This document shows positions 34,748-44,639 of a stretch of 64,000 bases of DNA, piece after piece; positions within the stretch are counted from its first letter, which is position 1; each line of letters begins with the position of its first letter. The notes beneath the pieces were generated by a model. That model worked only from the letters and a program-made list of their open reading frames with translations, was not told the DNA's origin and ran no database searches. The position numbers and the translations under genes are program-made. Origin of the DNA: Bacteroides acidifaciens (GTDB lineage Bacteria > Bacteroidota > Bacteroidia > Bacteroidales > Bacteroidaceae); NCBI RefSeq assembly GCF_903181435.1, contig NZ_CAEUHO010000001.1, positions 1,984,001-2,048,000 on the forward strand, read 5' to 3'.

Positions 34748-36793
34748 CTAAAACTTCTCTTTATGATCAAATTTCCCTTCATCAGTATAGTATTTCCACG
34801 TACCTTTAGGTTTATTATTAGCATATTTCCCGCGAAGTTTCAAAGTACCATCTTCATAATATTCACGGTAACGTCCATGCCGTTTCCCCTCTTTTACTTC
34901 CGACTCGCTCTTTAATGCTCCTTCAGGATAAAACTCCCTCAGAACATTTCCTTCAAACTTTTCGACATAGAAACGTTTCAGCTCACTCATCTGCTCTTTT
35001 TCTGTTTCAACATCTTCATCCATTTCTTCATCGTCTTCATCAGTAGCAACTGAAATAACCTCCTCCTTAGGTTCATAGGGTGTATAGTCCATAACATATT
35101 GCAAAGAAGTTGACCAGCCATCCCCTATCACCTGCATAGTCCAATAAGGAAATGAAAACAAAACATCTTTATTAGATTGTATTTCATTCCATGTACTAAC
35201 ATTCATCATCGGCTTTAACTGAGAATAGAACTTATGTACGTCTGTATATAAGAAAATAGTAGAACTAGACTTCAAATATGAAAATGCATCCTTAAATCCT
35301 TGATTATTTTTTAGTAATTTTTTTTGCCCGTAGTCCTCTACAAATGAAAGTAAAGAAGAAGCTTTATTACTAAAAACCACATAATCATCTACATAAGTGT
35401 AATATGGTTTCTCGAATTTATCAAACAATTTTCCGAAAAACAGGCGGAAGAAGCCCTTCATCTCAACATAATTGATCTCAAAATCCTTATAATTTACCGT
35501 CTTCACCTTAACCGGTGTACGCCGCTTTATTTTCTTCTCTATAAGTTCCATATTCTTGCGGGCATCTTTTATACTTTTAGCCTTGACAGCCAGAATAAGC
35601 TCAGGATCACGCCCCAACAATCCCGGTTCGGATTGCGTAATGGCAAATTCACCTGCCATCCAACTCAGAAAGTTATCCTCTAAAGAGATACCGAATAATC
35701 CTTCAATCTTCTTTCTGGAACTCTGATAAGAGTCATACAACTGTTTATCATATACAGAAAGCGCACTTTCCAACTCCTTCACAAAAGTCGCCGGATTATT
35801 GAAACCTATATTCGTATAAAGAGCGGTACGTCCGGAAAGAATTTCATGCGCTTTCATCTTATGTTTCCCCGAATTCAACAAAGCAATAACATAAGGATCG
35901 GCAGAATCTTTCCGCAAAGTATAACCTTTCACTTCTATTCTGTCTTCATTCGCATTCAAATAAAGACCGGCAAAATTCATAGAGTTGCTGAAGAGATCAA
36001 TATATTCATTTCTTGCCCCTAAATAAATAGACATGAACTGAGGAACGCGCGCATAATTGATAAAGACTCTGACAAGTCCTTTACCCGAAACTAACTTTTC
36101 TGTTTCAATAAAAGACTGATCTAGCCCGATTTTAGGTTTGTTGCGTGAGTTAATAGCAGATTCAACAAGCGTAGATGTATAAGAACCCACTAAATGATTA
36201 TCCACAAAAGCAATGTAGAAAATATCACGCGTATCAGGATCACGCATTTCAAGTATATTGACGCCATTATGCATTCGGTTAGTAACCGTAAAACCACTCA
36301 TAACTAATACCGTTTCAACCTGATCTTTCAATAAATCCATCTTCGATGCTTTCTGCATATCCAGGATAAGCAGGAAATCCCAATTGGTGGCACGAGTCTT
36401 ATGAAGTGAAATAAGCATATCCCGCTCTCCGACAAGAGACAATAACACTTTGTTACTTTTAACTACTGAATCGAGTTTTTCGACACTCGCTGTCACTTCC
36501 TCAAAAGATTTCGCTTTCTTCAGACATTGCCATGTCTCGCTTCCACTAAATTTTTCCCAATCTTCAATCGGAGCTGATGACTGAATAATAAATGCGGCAT
36601 CTTCGGGGACCAAATAAATCTGCTGGATATTGCGATCGGGCGAAATAAACAGGTAAACGATGGAATATACAACATATACCACCAAAGCTAATCCTGCCGC
36701 AACTAAAATTCTCTTTACTATTTTCTGAATATTCTTTTTCTTACCGGACTCAGCATATTGTTCCTGCTGCCCATTGTGTAATTCATCCATCAT
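34748..36793 (-). CDS. DUF3352-type membrane-anchored protein with C-terminal MORN-like repeats
   Basis: A 681-residue protein with one N-terminal membrane helix (about residues 30-52, ILVAAGLALVVYVVYSIVYLF). A large extracytoplasmic region of the DUF3352 type follows, with an acidic linker near 585-610. The last 50 residues hold two MORN/YwqK-like strands (YEDGTLKLRGKYANNKPKG). Conserved in Bacteroides core genomes; function not known. A Bacteroidetes promoter pair precedes it at 36816 and 36865 on the minus strand. First host gene after the prophage. Confidence 0.75.
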   Translation of the reverse strand: MMDELHNGQQEQYAESGKKKNIQKIVKRILVAAGLALVVYVVYSIVYLFISPDRNIQQIYLVPEDAAFIIQSSAPIEDWEKFSGSETWQCLKKAKSFEEVTASVEKLDSVVKSNKVLLSLVGERDMLISLHKTRATNWDFLLILDMQKASKMDLLKDQVETVLVMSGFTVTNRMHNGVNILEMRDPDTRDIFYIAFVDNHLVGSYTSTLVESAINSRNKPKIGLDQSFIETEKLVSGKGLVRVFINYARVPQFMSIYLGARNEYIDLFSNSMNFAGLYLNANEDRIEVKGYTLRKDSADPYVIALLNSGKHKMKAHEILSGRTALYTNIGFNNPATFVKELESALSVYDKQLYDSYQSSRKKIEGLFGISLEDNFLSWMAGEFAITQSEPGLLGRDPELILAVKAKSIKDARKNMELIEKKIKRRTPVKVKTVNYKDFEINYVEMKGFFRLFFGKLFDKFEKPYYTYVDDYVVFSNKASSLLSFVEDYGQKKLLKNNQGFKDAFSYLKSSSTIFLYTDVHKFYSQLKPMMNVSTWNEIQSNKDVLFSFPYWTMQVIGDGWSTSLQYVMDYTPYEPKEEVISVATDEDDEEMDEDVETEKEQMSELKRFYVEKFEGNVLREFYPEGALKSESEVKEGKRHGRYREYYEDGTLKLRGKYANNKPKGTWKYYTDEGKFDHKEKF

Positions 36794-36815
36794 GTTCCGT
36801 TATTGAGTTGAGCGG

Positions 36816-36823
36816 CAAAATTA
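36816..36823 (-). promoter_or_regulatory. Promoter -7 element for the DUF3352-type gene
   Basis: TAATTTTG on the minus strand, 23 bases before the gene start. A second identical copy lies at 36865-36872, so there may be two start points. Confidence 0.6.
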
Positions 36824-36998
36824 CTAAAAAAATGAAATTAATTAATTAGTTCTGATTCATTTAGCAAAATTATCCCGCAAAAGAGATTTTATAAAAGACA
36901 AAATAGTCCATATCAGTTTCTCCCTATTTTTATAAAATCTATTCTGAATAAATGATAATCTATTGACTGGTATGGCAAATAAATACTAACTTTACGGC

Positions 36999-37580
36999 AT
37001 GAAAAAAAAATTCCAACTCGAAGTTCCGAAAGGAGCCGACAAGATTTTACTTCATACCTGTTGCGCTCCCTGTTCGTCAGCTATCATCGAATGTCTGATG
37101 CAACATAATATTACACCTGTGATTTATTATTGCAATCCTAACATCTATCCACTGGAAGAGTATAACATAAGAAAGGATGAATGTACACGCTATGCACAAT
37201 CTTTAGGACTAGAAATCATAGATGCCGATTACAACCATGAAGTCTGGCGATGCCAAATGACAGGAATGGAGCAGGAACCAGAAAGAGGTGGACGTTGTCT
37301 GCGCTGTTTCAAAGTCCGTCTACTGGAGACTGCCCGCTATGCACACGAACATGGATTTTCCGTCATTACAACCACACTTGCTTCCAGTCGCTGGAAAAGT
37401 TTGGAACAGATAAATGAAGCCGGACAATATGCCACAGCAAACTATCCCGATGTCATATACTGGGAACAGAATTGGCGCAAAGGTGGACTTAGTGAACGCC
37501 GCATTGCCATCATTAAAGAATACAATTTCTACAACCAGCAATATTGTGGTTGCGAATTCAGTATGAGAAAAGAAGAATAA
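36999..37580 (+). CDS. queH: Epoxyqueuosine reductase QueH
   Basis: A 193-residue DUF208/QueH protein, the non-cobalamin enzyme that reduces epoxyqueuosine to queuosine in tRNA. Seen are the vicinal cysteines in HTCCAPCSS (about 24-28), YYCNPNIYPLEEYNIRK, the Cys pair in RCLRCFKVRL (about 99-103) and CGCEFS near the end, together the expected Fe-S and disulfide ligands. A near-consensus TAACTTTA promoter lies 5 bases before the ATG. Next gene after 30 bases. Confidence 0.93.
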   Translation: MKKKFQLEVPKGADKILLHTCCAPCSSAIIECLMQHNITPVIYYCNPNIYPLEEYNIRKDECTRYAQSLGLEIIDADYNHEVWRCQMTGMEQEPERGGRCLRCFKVRLLETARYAHEHGFSVITTTLASSRWKSLEQINEAGQYATANYPDVIYWEQNWRKGGLSERRIAIIKEYNFYNQQYCGCEFSMRKEE

Positions 37581-37610
37581 ATCAAACATACCATTATCAC
37601 CAGTAAATCA

Positions 37611-38489
37611 ATGAATCGAAGTAAAAAAGGTAAAAAAAGGAAATTATTCAAGAAGAAATCACGCTTTAATTATAAATTAGGATGTATAATCGCTCTCATT
37701 GCCCTTATCCCTATTATATATGGTGTCCATTTATATTGCCAACAAATCAGGAGTTCTCAAAAAGACGAACCACAAACAAGTACATCACTTCAGGTTCTAT
37801 CCAGCAAAGAACTGGCAATCCCTATATCGCTGACTCCCCAACAAGAGCAAATAATCCGCCACACCGGATATACCGTTTCCTATAATAAGGAGTTGAAACT
37901 TCCAAATTGGGTTTCTTATGAATTGACCCGAGAGGAAACAAAAGGAAAAGAAAAAAGAAACAACCGCTTTATAGCTGACCCGTTAGTAAAAGGAACAATT
38001 GCAACTAATGCAGATTATACACGTTCAGGATATGACAAAGGGCATATGGCACCGGCTGCGGATATGAAATGGAGTCCGCAAGCCATGAAAGAATCGTTCT
38101 ATTTCAGCAATATGTGTCCACAACACCCACAACTGAACAGAAGAGGCTGGAAAAATCTAGAAGAGAAAATCCGGGATTGGGCGATAGCAGACAGCGCTAT
38201 TATCATTATCTGCGGTCCCATTATAACCAAGCAGCCAAAAACAATCGGGAAAAATAAAGTTGCAGTACCCCAACAGTATTTCAAAGTAGTCCTCTCTCCT
38301 TTCGTCAAACCTATGCAGGCTATCGGCTTCCTGTTCAATAACAGACAAGCTTTGGAGCCTCTCTCTACATACGCAGTAACAGTAGATAGCATTGAACGGC
38401 TTACCAATATGGATTTCTTCGCATCTCTGCCTGACGAAATAGAAAACAAAATTGAAGCAGAAGAGAATTACTTCCAATGGCCCAATTAA
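37611..38489 (+). CDS. Membrane-anchored DNA/RNA non-specific endonuclease (NUC1 type)
   Basis: A 292-residue protein with a very basic N-terminus, a membrane helix at about 24-42 and a nuclease domain from about 80. The metal-histidine motif is D142-K-G-H145 in SGYDKGHMAPAAD, where Lys replaces the usual Arg of DRGH. FSNMCPQHPQLNRRGWKNLEE contains the conserved Asn. The enzyme would face the periplasm, for nutrient or defence degradation of nucleic acid. Likely co-transcribed with queH. Confidence 0.9.
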   Translation: MNRSKKGKKRKLFKKKSRFNYKLGCIIALIALIPIIYGVHLYCQQIRSSQKDEPQTSTSLQVLSSKELAIPISLTPQQEQIIRHTGYTVSYNKELKLPNWVSYELTREETKGKEKRNNRFIADPLVKGTIATNADYTRSGYDKGHMAPAADMKWSPQAMKESFYFSNMCPQHPQLNRRGWKNLEEKIRDWAIADSAIIIICGPIITKQPKTIGKNKVAVPQQYFKVVLSPFVKPMQAIGFLFNNRQALEPLSTYAVTVDSIERLTNMDFFASLPDEIENKIEAEENYFQWPN

Positions 38490-38548
38490 CTAATATCCAA
38501 CCTAACTAAAATTAAACAGAAAGAAACCGTCTCTATCCAAATTCTTTT

Positions 38549-38556
38549 TATCTTTG
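38549..38556 (+). promoter_or_regulatory. Promoter -7 element for mltG
   Basis: TATCTTTG, exact TAnnTTTG match, 26 bases before the mltG start in an AT-rich gap. Confidence 0.65.
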
Positions 38557-38581
38557 ACGAACTTTTTAAACAGCTAAAAAG

Positions 38582-39619
38582 ATGAACAAAAAAAAAAGAA
38601 ACATTTTATTATCAATTCTGATTGGAACATTCCTTCTTTGTGCCATCGCCGGAGGAACCGTTTATTATTATCTGTTTGCTCCTCAATTCCATCCATCTAA
38701 AACCGTTTACATCTATGTAGACCGAGACGATACCGCCGATTCCATATATAACAAAATAAAGAAGTTCGGACATGTCAATAAATTATCGGGATTTCACTGG
38801 ATGGCTAAATATAAAGATTTCAAACAGAATATTCATACTGGACGCTATGCTATTCGCCCGAATGATAATGTCTACCACGTATATAGCCGCTTTTCCAGAG
38901 GATACCAGGAACCAGTCAACCTCACTATTGGAAGCGTCCGGACACTAGACCGCCTGGCACGAAGTGTTGGAAAACAGCTCATGATAGACTCCGCCGAAAT
39001 TGCCAGCCAACTGTTTGATTCTTCTTTTCAGAGTAGAATGGGATACACAGAAACAACTCTTCCAAGCCTTTTCATACCGGAGACTTACCAAGTGTATTGG
39101 GATATGAGCACAGAAGATTTCTTCAAACGCATGCAGAGAGAACACGAACGTTTCTGGAACAATGAACGTCTCGCACAAGCCACCGCCATCGGAATGACAC
39201 CAGAAGAAGTTAGTACACTGGCTTCCATTGTTGAAGAAGAAACCAACAACAATGAAGAAAAACCAATGGTAGCCGGACTATATATCAATCGTTTACAGAA
39301 GGATATGCCTTTGCAGGCAGACCCCACCGTAAAATTTGCCCTGCAAGATTTTGGTTTACGCCGTATCACCAATGAACATCTGAAAATTAATTCACCCTAC
39401 AATACCTATATCAATACCGGACTACCGCCCGGTCCTATCCGCATTCCCTCAAAAAAAGGAATAGACAGTGTATTGAACTATACAAAACATAACTATATTT
39501 ATATGTGTGCCAAAGAAGATTTCTCAGGAACCCATAATTTTGCTTCCAATTATGCCGATCATATGGCAAATGCAAGAAAATACTGGAAAGCACTGAATGA
39601 AAGAAAGATTTTCAAGTAA
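38582..39619 (+). CDS. mltG: Endolytic peptidoglycan transglycosylase MltG
   Basis: A 345-residue YceG-family protein that cuts nascent glycan strands at the inner membrane. An N-terminal membrane helix lies at 8-32 (LLSILIGTFLLCAIAGGTVYYYLF). A LysM-like region precedes the catalytic domain. STLASIVEEETNNNEEK carries the catalytic Glu, and QADPTVKFALQDFG, NSPYNTYINTGLPPGPIRIPS are the diagnostic motifs. Length fits the family. Confidence 0.95.
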   Translation: MNKKKRNILLSILIGTFLLCAIAGGTVYYYLFAPQFHPSKTVYIYVDRDDTADSIYNKIKKFGHVNKLSGFHWMAKYKDFKQNIHTGRYAIRPNDNVYHVYSRFSRGYQEPVNLTIGSVRTLDRLARSVGKQLMIDSAEIASQLFDSSFQSRMGYTETTLPSLFIPETYQVYWDMSTEDFFKRMQREHERFWNNERLAQATAIGMTPEEVSTLASIVEEETNNNEEKPMVAGLYINRLQKDMPLQADPTVKFALQDFGLRRITNEHLKINSPYNTYINTGLPPGPIRIPSKKGIDSVLNYTKHNYIYMCAKEDFSGTHNFASNYADHMANARKYWKALNERKIFK

Positions 39620-39646
39620 ATTTGTGATAAAACGGACTGAAAATCC

Positions 39647-39654
39647 TATCTTTG
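39647..39654 (+). promoter_or_regulatory. Promoter -7 element for iorAB-paaK
   Basis: TATCTTTG, exact match to TAnnTTTG, 49 bases before the iorA ATG. Confidence 0.65.
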
Positions 39655-39702
39655 CCCGATAGATTAACAAACTGTGATCAACACTAAATAAAAGAAATAA
39701 AT

Positions 39703-41295
39703 ATGAGCAAGCAACTCTTACTTGGCGATGAAGCCATTGCACAAGCTGCACTGGATGCCGGACTTTCAGGTGTTTATGCCTATCCTGGTACTCCTTCAAC
39801 TGAGATTACGGAATATATTCAAATGGCCCCTATAACGACCGAACAGAATATACACAACCGTTGGTGTTCCAATGAAAAAACAGCAATGGAAGCTGCATTA
39901 GGTATGTCTTTCGTAGGCAAACGGGCATTAGTTTGTATGAAACACGTAGGTATGAACGTAGCTGCCGACTGTTTCGTCAATTCTGCCATCACCGGCGTGA
40001 AAGGCGGATTAATCGTGATAGCAGCAGATGACCCCAGCATGCACTCTTCTCAGAATGAGCAAGACAGCCGTTTTTACGGAGATTTTTCATTGATACCAAT
40101 GTACGAGCCCAGTAACCAGCAAGAGGCGTATGACATGGTATATAATGGTTTCGAATTTTCTGAAAAACTAGGTGAACCTATTTTAATGCGTATGGTCACC
40201 CGCCTTGCCCACTCCCGTTCCGGAGTAGAGCGTAAAGAGCAAAAGCCACAGAACGGCATATCTTTCAGCGAAGATCCGCGCCAGTTCATCCTGTTGCCGG
40301 GAAATGCCCGTAAACGTTACAAAATATTGCTCTCCTGTCAGGACGAGTTTATCAAAGCTTCCGAAGAATCACCTTACAACCAATATACGGATGGTCCTAA
40401 CAAAAAATTAGGAATCATCGCTTGCGGTATCGGCTACAACTACCTGATGGAAAACTATCCTGAAGGTTGTGAATACCCGGTACTTAAAATCGGTCAATAT
40501 CCATTGCCTAAAAAACAACTGTACCAATTAATCGAATCTTGCGACGAAATCCTCGTTCTGGAAGACGGTCAGCCATTCGTAGAAAAGCAATTAAAAGGTT
40601 ATTTAGGTATTGGCGTTAAAGTAAAAGGACGTTTAGACGGCACACTGTCACAAGACGGAGAGTTAAATCCCGACTCGGTAGCCCGTGCAGTGGGAAAAGA
40701 AAACAAATCAGAATTCGGTATCCCCTCTCTAGTAGAAATGCGCCCCCCAGCACTTTGTGAAGGATGCGGACACCGTGATATGTACATCAGGCTGACCGAG
40801 GTTCTTAAAGAAGAGTATCCTTCTCATAAAGTATTCAGCGATATTGGTTGTTACACACTTGGCGCAAACGCTCCATTCAACGCTATCAACTCATGTGTAG
40901 ACATGGGGGCTTCTATCACAATGGCAAAAGGTGCAGCAGATGGCGGTCTTTATCCGGCTGTAGCCGTAATCGGCGACTCTACTTTCACCCATTCAGGAAT
41001 GACGGGATTACTCGACTGCGTAAATGAAAACGCCAATGTAACCATTATAATTTCCGACAACGAAACTACTGCCATGACAGGTGGACAGGATTCTGCCGGA
41101 ACCGGACGCATTGAAGCTATCTGCGCAGGTCTTGGAGTAGAGCCCGCCCATATCCGCGTAGTTGTTCCATTGAAGAAAAACTACGAAGAGATGAAGCAAA
41201 TCATACGCGAAGAGATCGAATATCGTGGTGTATCTGTCATTATCCCACGCAGAGAGTGTATCCAAACATTAGCACGCAAAAAAAGAAGTAAGTAA
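39703..41295 (+). CDS. iorA: Indolepyruvate:ferredoxin oxidoreductase alpha subunit
   Basis: A 530-residue subunit of the oxygen-sensitive enzyme that interconverts aryl-pyruvates and aryl-acetyl-CoA with ferredoxin. The N-terminal pyrimidine-binding domain starts GDEAIAQAALDAGLSGVYAYPGTPSTEI; the C-terminal TPP domain has GDSTFTHSGMTGLLDCVNENANVTIIISDN. The eight-Cys ferredoxin domain of many IorA proteins is absent from the end, so this is the short form; CEGCGHRD is present. First gene of a three-gene operon. Confidence 0.93.
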   Translation: MSKQLLLGDEAIAQAALDAGLSGVYAYPGTPSTEITEYIQMAPITTEQNIHNRWCSNEKTAMEAALGMSFVGKRALVCMKHVGMNVAADCFVNSAITGVKGGLIVIAADDPSMHSSQNEQDSRFYGDFSLIPMYEPSNQQEAYDMVYNGFEFSEKLGEPILMRMVTRLAHSRSGVERKEQKPQNGISFSEDPRQFILLPGNARKRYKILLSCQDEFIKASEESPYNQYTDGPNKKLGIIACGIGYNYLMENYPEGCEYPVLKIGQYPLPKKQLYQLIESCDEILVLEDGQPFVEKQLKGYLGIGVKVKGRLDGTLSQDGELNPDSVARAVGKENKSEFGIPSLVEMRPPALCEGCGHRDMYIRLTEVLKEEYPSHKVFSDIGCYTLGANAPFNAINSCVDMGASITMAKGAADGGLYPAVAVIGDSTFTHSGMTGLLDCVNENANVTIIISDNETTAMTGGQDSAGTGRIEAICAGLGVEPAHIRVVVPLKKNYEEMKQIIREEIEYRGVSVIIPRRECIQTLARKKRSK

Positions 41296-41298
41296 GCC

Positions 41299-41880
41299 AT
41301 GAAAAAAGACATTATATTATCAGGAGTAGGTGGACAAGGAATTTTATCCATCGCTACAGTAATCGGCAAAGCAGCCTTAAAAGAAGGGCTTTATATGAAA
41401 CAGGCAGAAGTGCACGGAATGAGCCAGCGTGGTGGAGACGTTCAATCCAATCTCCGTATCAGCGACCAGCCGATTGCTTCCGACTTGATTCCTTCCGGCA
41501 AATGTGACCTAATCATTTCACTAGAACCCATGGAAGGACTGCGCTATCTCCCCTACCTCAGTTCTGATGGCTGGTTGGTGACTAACGAAACCCCGTTTAT
41601 CAACATTCCCAATTATCCGGAATCAGACAAAGTTATGGCAGAAATCAATAAATTACCGCATAAGATTGTATTAAACGTAGACAAGGTAGCCAAAGAAGTA
41701 GGTTCCGCCCGCGTTGCTAATATCGTTTTACTGGGAGCAACCATCCCATTTCTCGGCATCAATTACGAGAAAGTGCAAGACAGCATTCGTGAAATCTTCC
41801 TTCGCAAAGGAGAAGCAATTGTAGAAATGAATCTTAAAGCATTGGCTGCCGGCAAGGAAATTGCAGAAAAACTGATGTAA
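41299..41880 (+). CDS. iorB: Indolepyruvate:ferredoxin oxidoreductase beta subunit
   Basis: A 193-residue gamma/beta-type subunit (POR_N-like catalytic family), beginning ILSGVGGQGILSIATVIGKAA and with MKQAEVHGMSQRGGDVQSNLRI, both diagnostic. It follows iorA by 3 bases. With iorA it forms the heterodimer that makes or uses aryl-acetyl-CoA. Confidence 0.95.
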   Translation: MKKDIILSGVGGQGILSIATVIGKAALKEGLYMKQAEVHGMSQRGGDVQSNLRISDQPIASDLIPSGKCDLIISLEPMEGLRYLPYLSSDGWLVTNETPFINIPNYPESDKVMAEINKLPHKIVLNVDKVAKEVGSARVANIVLLGATIPFLGINYEKVQDSIREIFLRKGEAIVEMNLKALAAGKEIAEKLM

Positions 41881-41894
41881 TAACAGGCATTACC

Positions 41895-43202
41895 ATGAAT
41901 ACACAATACTGGGAAGAAGAATTAGAAACCATGAGTCGTGAGAAGTTGCAGGAATTGCAACTTCAACGGCTTAAAAAAACAATCAGCATAGCTGCAAACG
42001 CTCCTTACTACAAAGAAGTTTTCAGCATACATGGCATTACCGCAGATAGCATACAATCATTGGATGATATCCGCAAAGTGCCTTTTACAACCAAATCTGA
42101 TATGCGCGCCCACTACCCTTTCGGGCTAGTGGCAGGCGATATGAGCAATGACGGTGTACGTATCCACTCTTCCAGCGGTACTACCGGAAACCCGACCGTG
42201 ATCGTTCATTCACAACATGACCTTGACTCTTGGGCCAACTTGGTGGCTCGTTGTCTGTATGCCGTAGGTATTCGCAAGACCGATGTTTTCCAAAACAGCT
42301 CAGGATACGGCATGTTTACAGGTGGGTTAGGTTTTCAATACGGCGCTGAGCGCCTTGGTTGTCTGACAGTTCCTGCTGCAGCCGGAAACAGTAAGCGGCA
42401 GATCAAGTTTATCAACGACTTTAAGACAACTGCCTTGCACGCCATCCCCAGCTACGCCATCCGCCTTGCTGAAGTTTTTCAGGAAGAAGGACTCGACCCG
42501 GCAAAAACAACACTAAAAACATTGGTTATCGGGGCCGAACCTCATACAGACGAGCAACGCCGGAAGATAGAACGAATGTTGGGCGTAAAAGCATACAATA
42601 GCTTCGGTATGACAGAGATGAACGGTCCCGGTGTCGCTTTCGAATGTCAGGAACAAAACGGAATGCATTTTTGGGAAGACTGTTATCTGGTAGAAATCAT
42701 CGATCCTGAAACTGGCGAACCCATGCCTGAGGGAGAAATCGGAGAACTGGTACTCACTACTCTCGACCGCGAGATGATGCCCTTAATCCGCTATCGCACC
42801 CGCGATTTAACCCGCATTCTACCCGGAAAATGCCCATGCGGACGTACGCATATCCGCATCGACCGTATTAAAGGTCGCAGTGATGATATGTTTATTATCA
42901 AAGGAGTCAACATTTTCCCAATGCAGGTCGAAAAAATCCTGGTACAATTTCCCGAATTAGGCAGCAACTACCTAATCACTCTGGAAACTCTAAACAACCA
43001 GGATGAAATGATTGTCGAAGTAGAACTGAGCGACCTCTCCACTGACAACTATATTGAACTGGAAAAAATCCGCAAGGACATCACCCGTCAATTGAAAGAT
43101 GAAATTCTGGTTACGCCAAAAGTGAAACTAGTAAAAAAAGGCTCTCTTCCGCAAAGTGAAGGAAAAGCCGTTCGCGTGAAAGACGTACGAAACAACAAGT
43201 AA
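41895..43202 (+). CDS. paaK: Phenylacetate-CoA ligase
   Basis: A 435-residue AMP-forming ligase. Motifs: SSSGTTGNPTVI (ATP-binding), YNSFGMTEMNGPGVAFEC, and RYRTRDLTRI with GRSDDMFIIKGVNIFP at the C-terminal hinge. It activates phenylacetate or related aryl acids to CoA esters. With IorAB upstream (14-base gap) the operon would reversibly connect aryl acids to aromatic amino acids, or recover energy from their fermentation. Confidence 0.94.
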   Translation: MNTQYWEEELETMSREKLQELQLQRLKKTISIAANAPYYKEVFSIHGITADSIQSLDDIRKVPFTTKSDMRAHYPFGLVAGDMSNDGVRIHSSSGTTGNPTVIVHSQHDLDSWANLVARCLYAVGIRKTDVFQNSSGYGMFTGGLGFQYGAERLGCLTVPAAAGNSKRQIKFINDFKTTALHAIPSYAIRLAEVFQEEGLDPAKTTLKTLVIGAEPHTDEQRRKIERMLGVKAYNSFGMTEMNGPGVAFECQEQNGMHFWEDCYLVEIIDPETGEPMPEGEIGELVLTTLDREMMPLIRYRTRDLTRILPGKCPCGRTHIRIDRIKGRSDDMFIIKGVNIFPMQVEKILVQFPELGSNYLITLETLNNQDEMIVEVELSDLSTDNYIELEKIRKDITRQLKDEILVTPKVKLVKKGSLPQSEGKAVRVKDVRNNK

Positions 43203-43219
43203 ACTATTAAAATTATCCA

Positions 43220-43272
43220 TGTGCTAATATACCATCCGCAATTTTCATCACACAGGATAGTATATTAGCACA
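43220..43272. repeat. Inverted repeat between paaK and xpt
   Basis: TGTGCTAATATA (43220-43231) is perfectly repeated in inverse at 43261-43272; with the inner CCATCC/GGATAG the stem is 18 bp with one mismatch. No T run follows, so it is not a clear terminator. It may be an operator or attenuator for xpt, or an end-of-operon hairpin. Confidence 0.7.
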
Positions 43273-43294
43273 TTATCAATTAATATCATACAGC

Positions 43295-43866
43295 ATGCAA
43301 TTACTTAAAAAAGAATTCTGCAAGACGGAAAATGCTACGAAGGGGGTATCCTAAAAGTGGATAGTTTTATCAATCATCAAATGGACCCTGTTCTGATGAA
43401 ATCAATCGGAGTTGAGTTTGTGCGCCGTTTTGCAGCCACAAATGTAAATAAAATCATGACAATCGAAGCCAGTGGCATTGCTCCGGCGATCATGACAGGA
43501 TACTTGATGGATTTACCTGTCGTATTCGCCAAGAAAAAATCTCCTAAAACAATTCAGAATGCACTAAGCACCACTGTGCACTCATTTACCAAAGACCGTG
43601 ACTATGAAGTTGTTATCAGTGCTGATTTTCTCACACCTAACGATAATGTACTCTTTGTAGATGATTTCCTTGCCTACGGTAACGCTGCATTAGGTATTCT
43701 CGACCTCATCAAGCAGTCCGGGGCCAATCTGGTAGGAATGGGATTCATTATCGAAAAAGCCTTCCAAAATGGCCGCAAAATATTAGAGGAACAAGGAGTT
43801 AGAGTAGAAAGCTTGGCTATTATTGAAGACTTGTCTCACTGCTGCATTAAAATCCAAAATCAATAA
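43295..43866 (+). CDS. xpt: Xanthine phosphoribosyltransferase with an apparent frameshift near the N-terminus
   Basis: The expected protein is 190 residues. ATG 43295 gives MQLLKK, then the A6 run 43307-43312 places the next codons one base out, and the zero frame stops after 19 codons. Reading -1 across the run restores [19 protein letters not shown] and then the whole conserved domain: [23 protein letters not shown] (PRPP-binding), and the rest. As written only a 169-residue form from GTG 43357 is open. The enzyme salvages xanthine to XMP. It may be a genuine 1-base loss, a sequencing error in a homopolymer, or slippage. Confidence 0.85.
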
Positions 43867-44630
43867 CCGGAGTTGGGGTTGAAATATTGCCCTTTTCCTT
43901 TTGTTCTTCTCCCATATTGCACTGCTTGCCGAGGACATACATGATAACATGCCAGGCATGAGGTACAGTCTTTTCCCCACACAGGCTTCCCTTCCACAAT
44001 AGTTATATTCTTCACCGGACAACTCTTCTCGCAACATTTGCATCCAATACAGGCATTTGTAGCATAGAAATTCGCAGGCGACATCTGAAAACGGTTAAAT
44101 AAAGGATTGATTATTCTTGTCTTGATAAAAGGAATACTCCCTTCATAACAGGAGAACACACATTCTTTCCTACTTATCAACGTATTTATCCTTTTAAGAC
44201 TCGGAATACTCTCCGCCAGTTTTTTCCTTTCCAGTTCTTTATTATCCACATCAAAGCCCGGAAGCAATACATAATTATTGGGCATAGTCACAGAAAAATC
44301 GGCATGACACTCCCACCCTTTATATTTTAATGTTTTCGTCAAGACCTTCTGAGTAAGCCCAATATCATCTCCACATGAACAGACAAAAAACAGATATTGC
44401 CCATTATATCCTTTCAGAGAAAGTTTTTGAATAAAGCGTAAAACAATCGCAGGCGGTGCCCATGAATAAATTGGAAACACAAATCCCACCTTTTCATCTT
44501 CCCGTAGACAAAACTCCGACGTTCCATTCCTTAACGTATCGGGAATAAACACTAAATCTTCTTTTTGTTCCTTGGATAGCTGATTAGCGATCCACTTAGA
44601 ATTGCCTGTACCAGAGAAATAAAATATCAT
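43860..44630 (-). CDS. EFR1-family flavodoxin/ferredoxin fusion
   Basis: A 256-residue protein with an N-terminal flavodoxin-like domain ([20 protein letters not shown] phosphate loop) and a C-terminal bacterial ferredoxin with two CxxCxxCxxxCP sets ([15 protein letters not shown] and [12 protein letters not shown]). Likely an electron carrier or reductase in anaerobic metabolism. It is convergent with xpt and overlaps its 3' end by 7 bases. Confidence 0.93.
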   Translation of the reverse strand: MIFYFSGTGNSKWIANQLSKEQKEDLVFIPDTLRNGTSEFCLREDEKVGFVFPIYSWAPPAIVLRFIQKLSLKGYNGQYLFFVCSCGDDIGLTQKVLTKTLKYKGWECHADFSVTMPNNYVLLPGFDVDNKELERKKLAESIPSLKRINTLISRKECVFSCYEGSIPFIKTRIINPLFNRFQMSPANFYATNACIGCKCCEKSCPVKNITIVEGKPVWGKDCTSCLACYHVCPRQAVQYGRRTKGKGQYFNPNSGY

Positions 44631-44639
44631 AGAAAAGTA

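Noticed and set aside
43203..43294. Purine riboswitch before xpt
   Set aside because: The conserved purine-riboswitch core and three-way junction sequences are not present; only a long single hairpin is seen.
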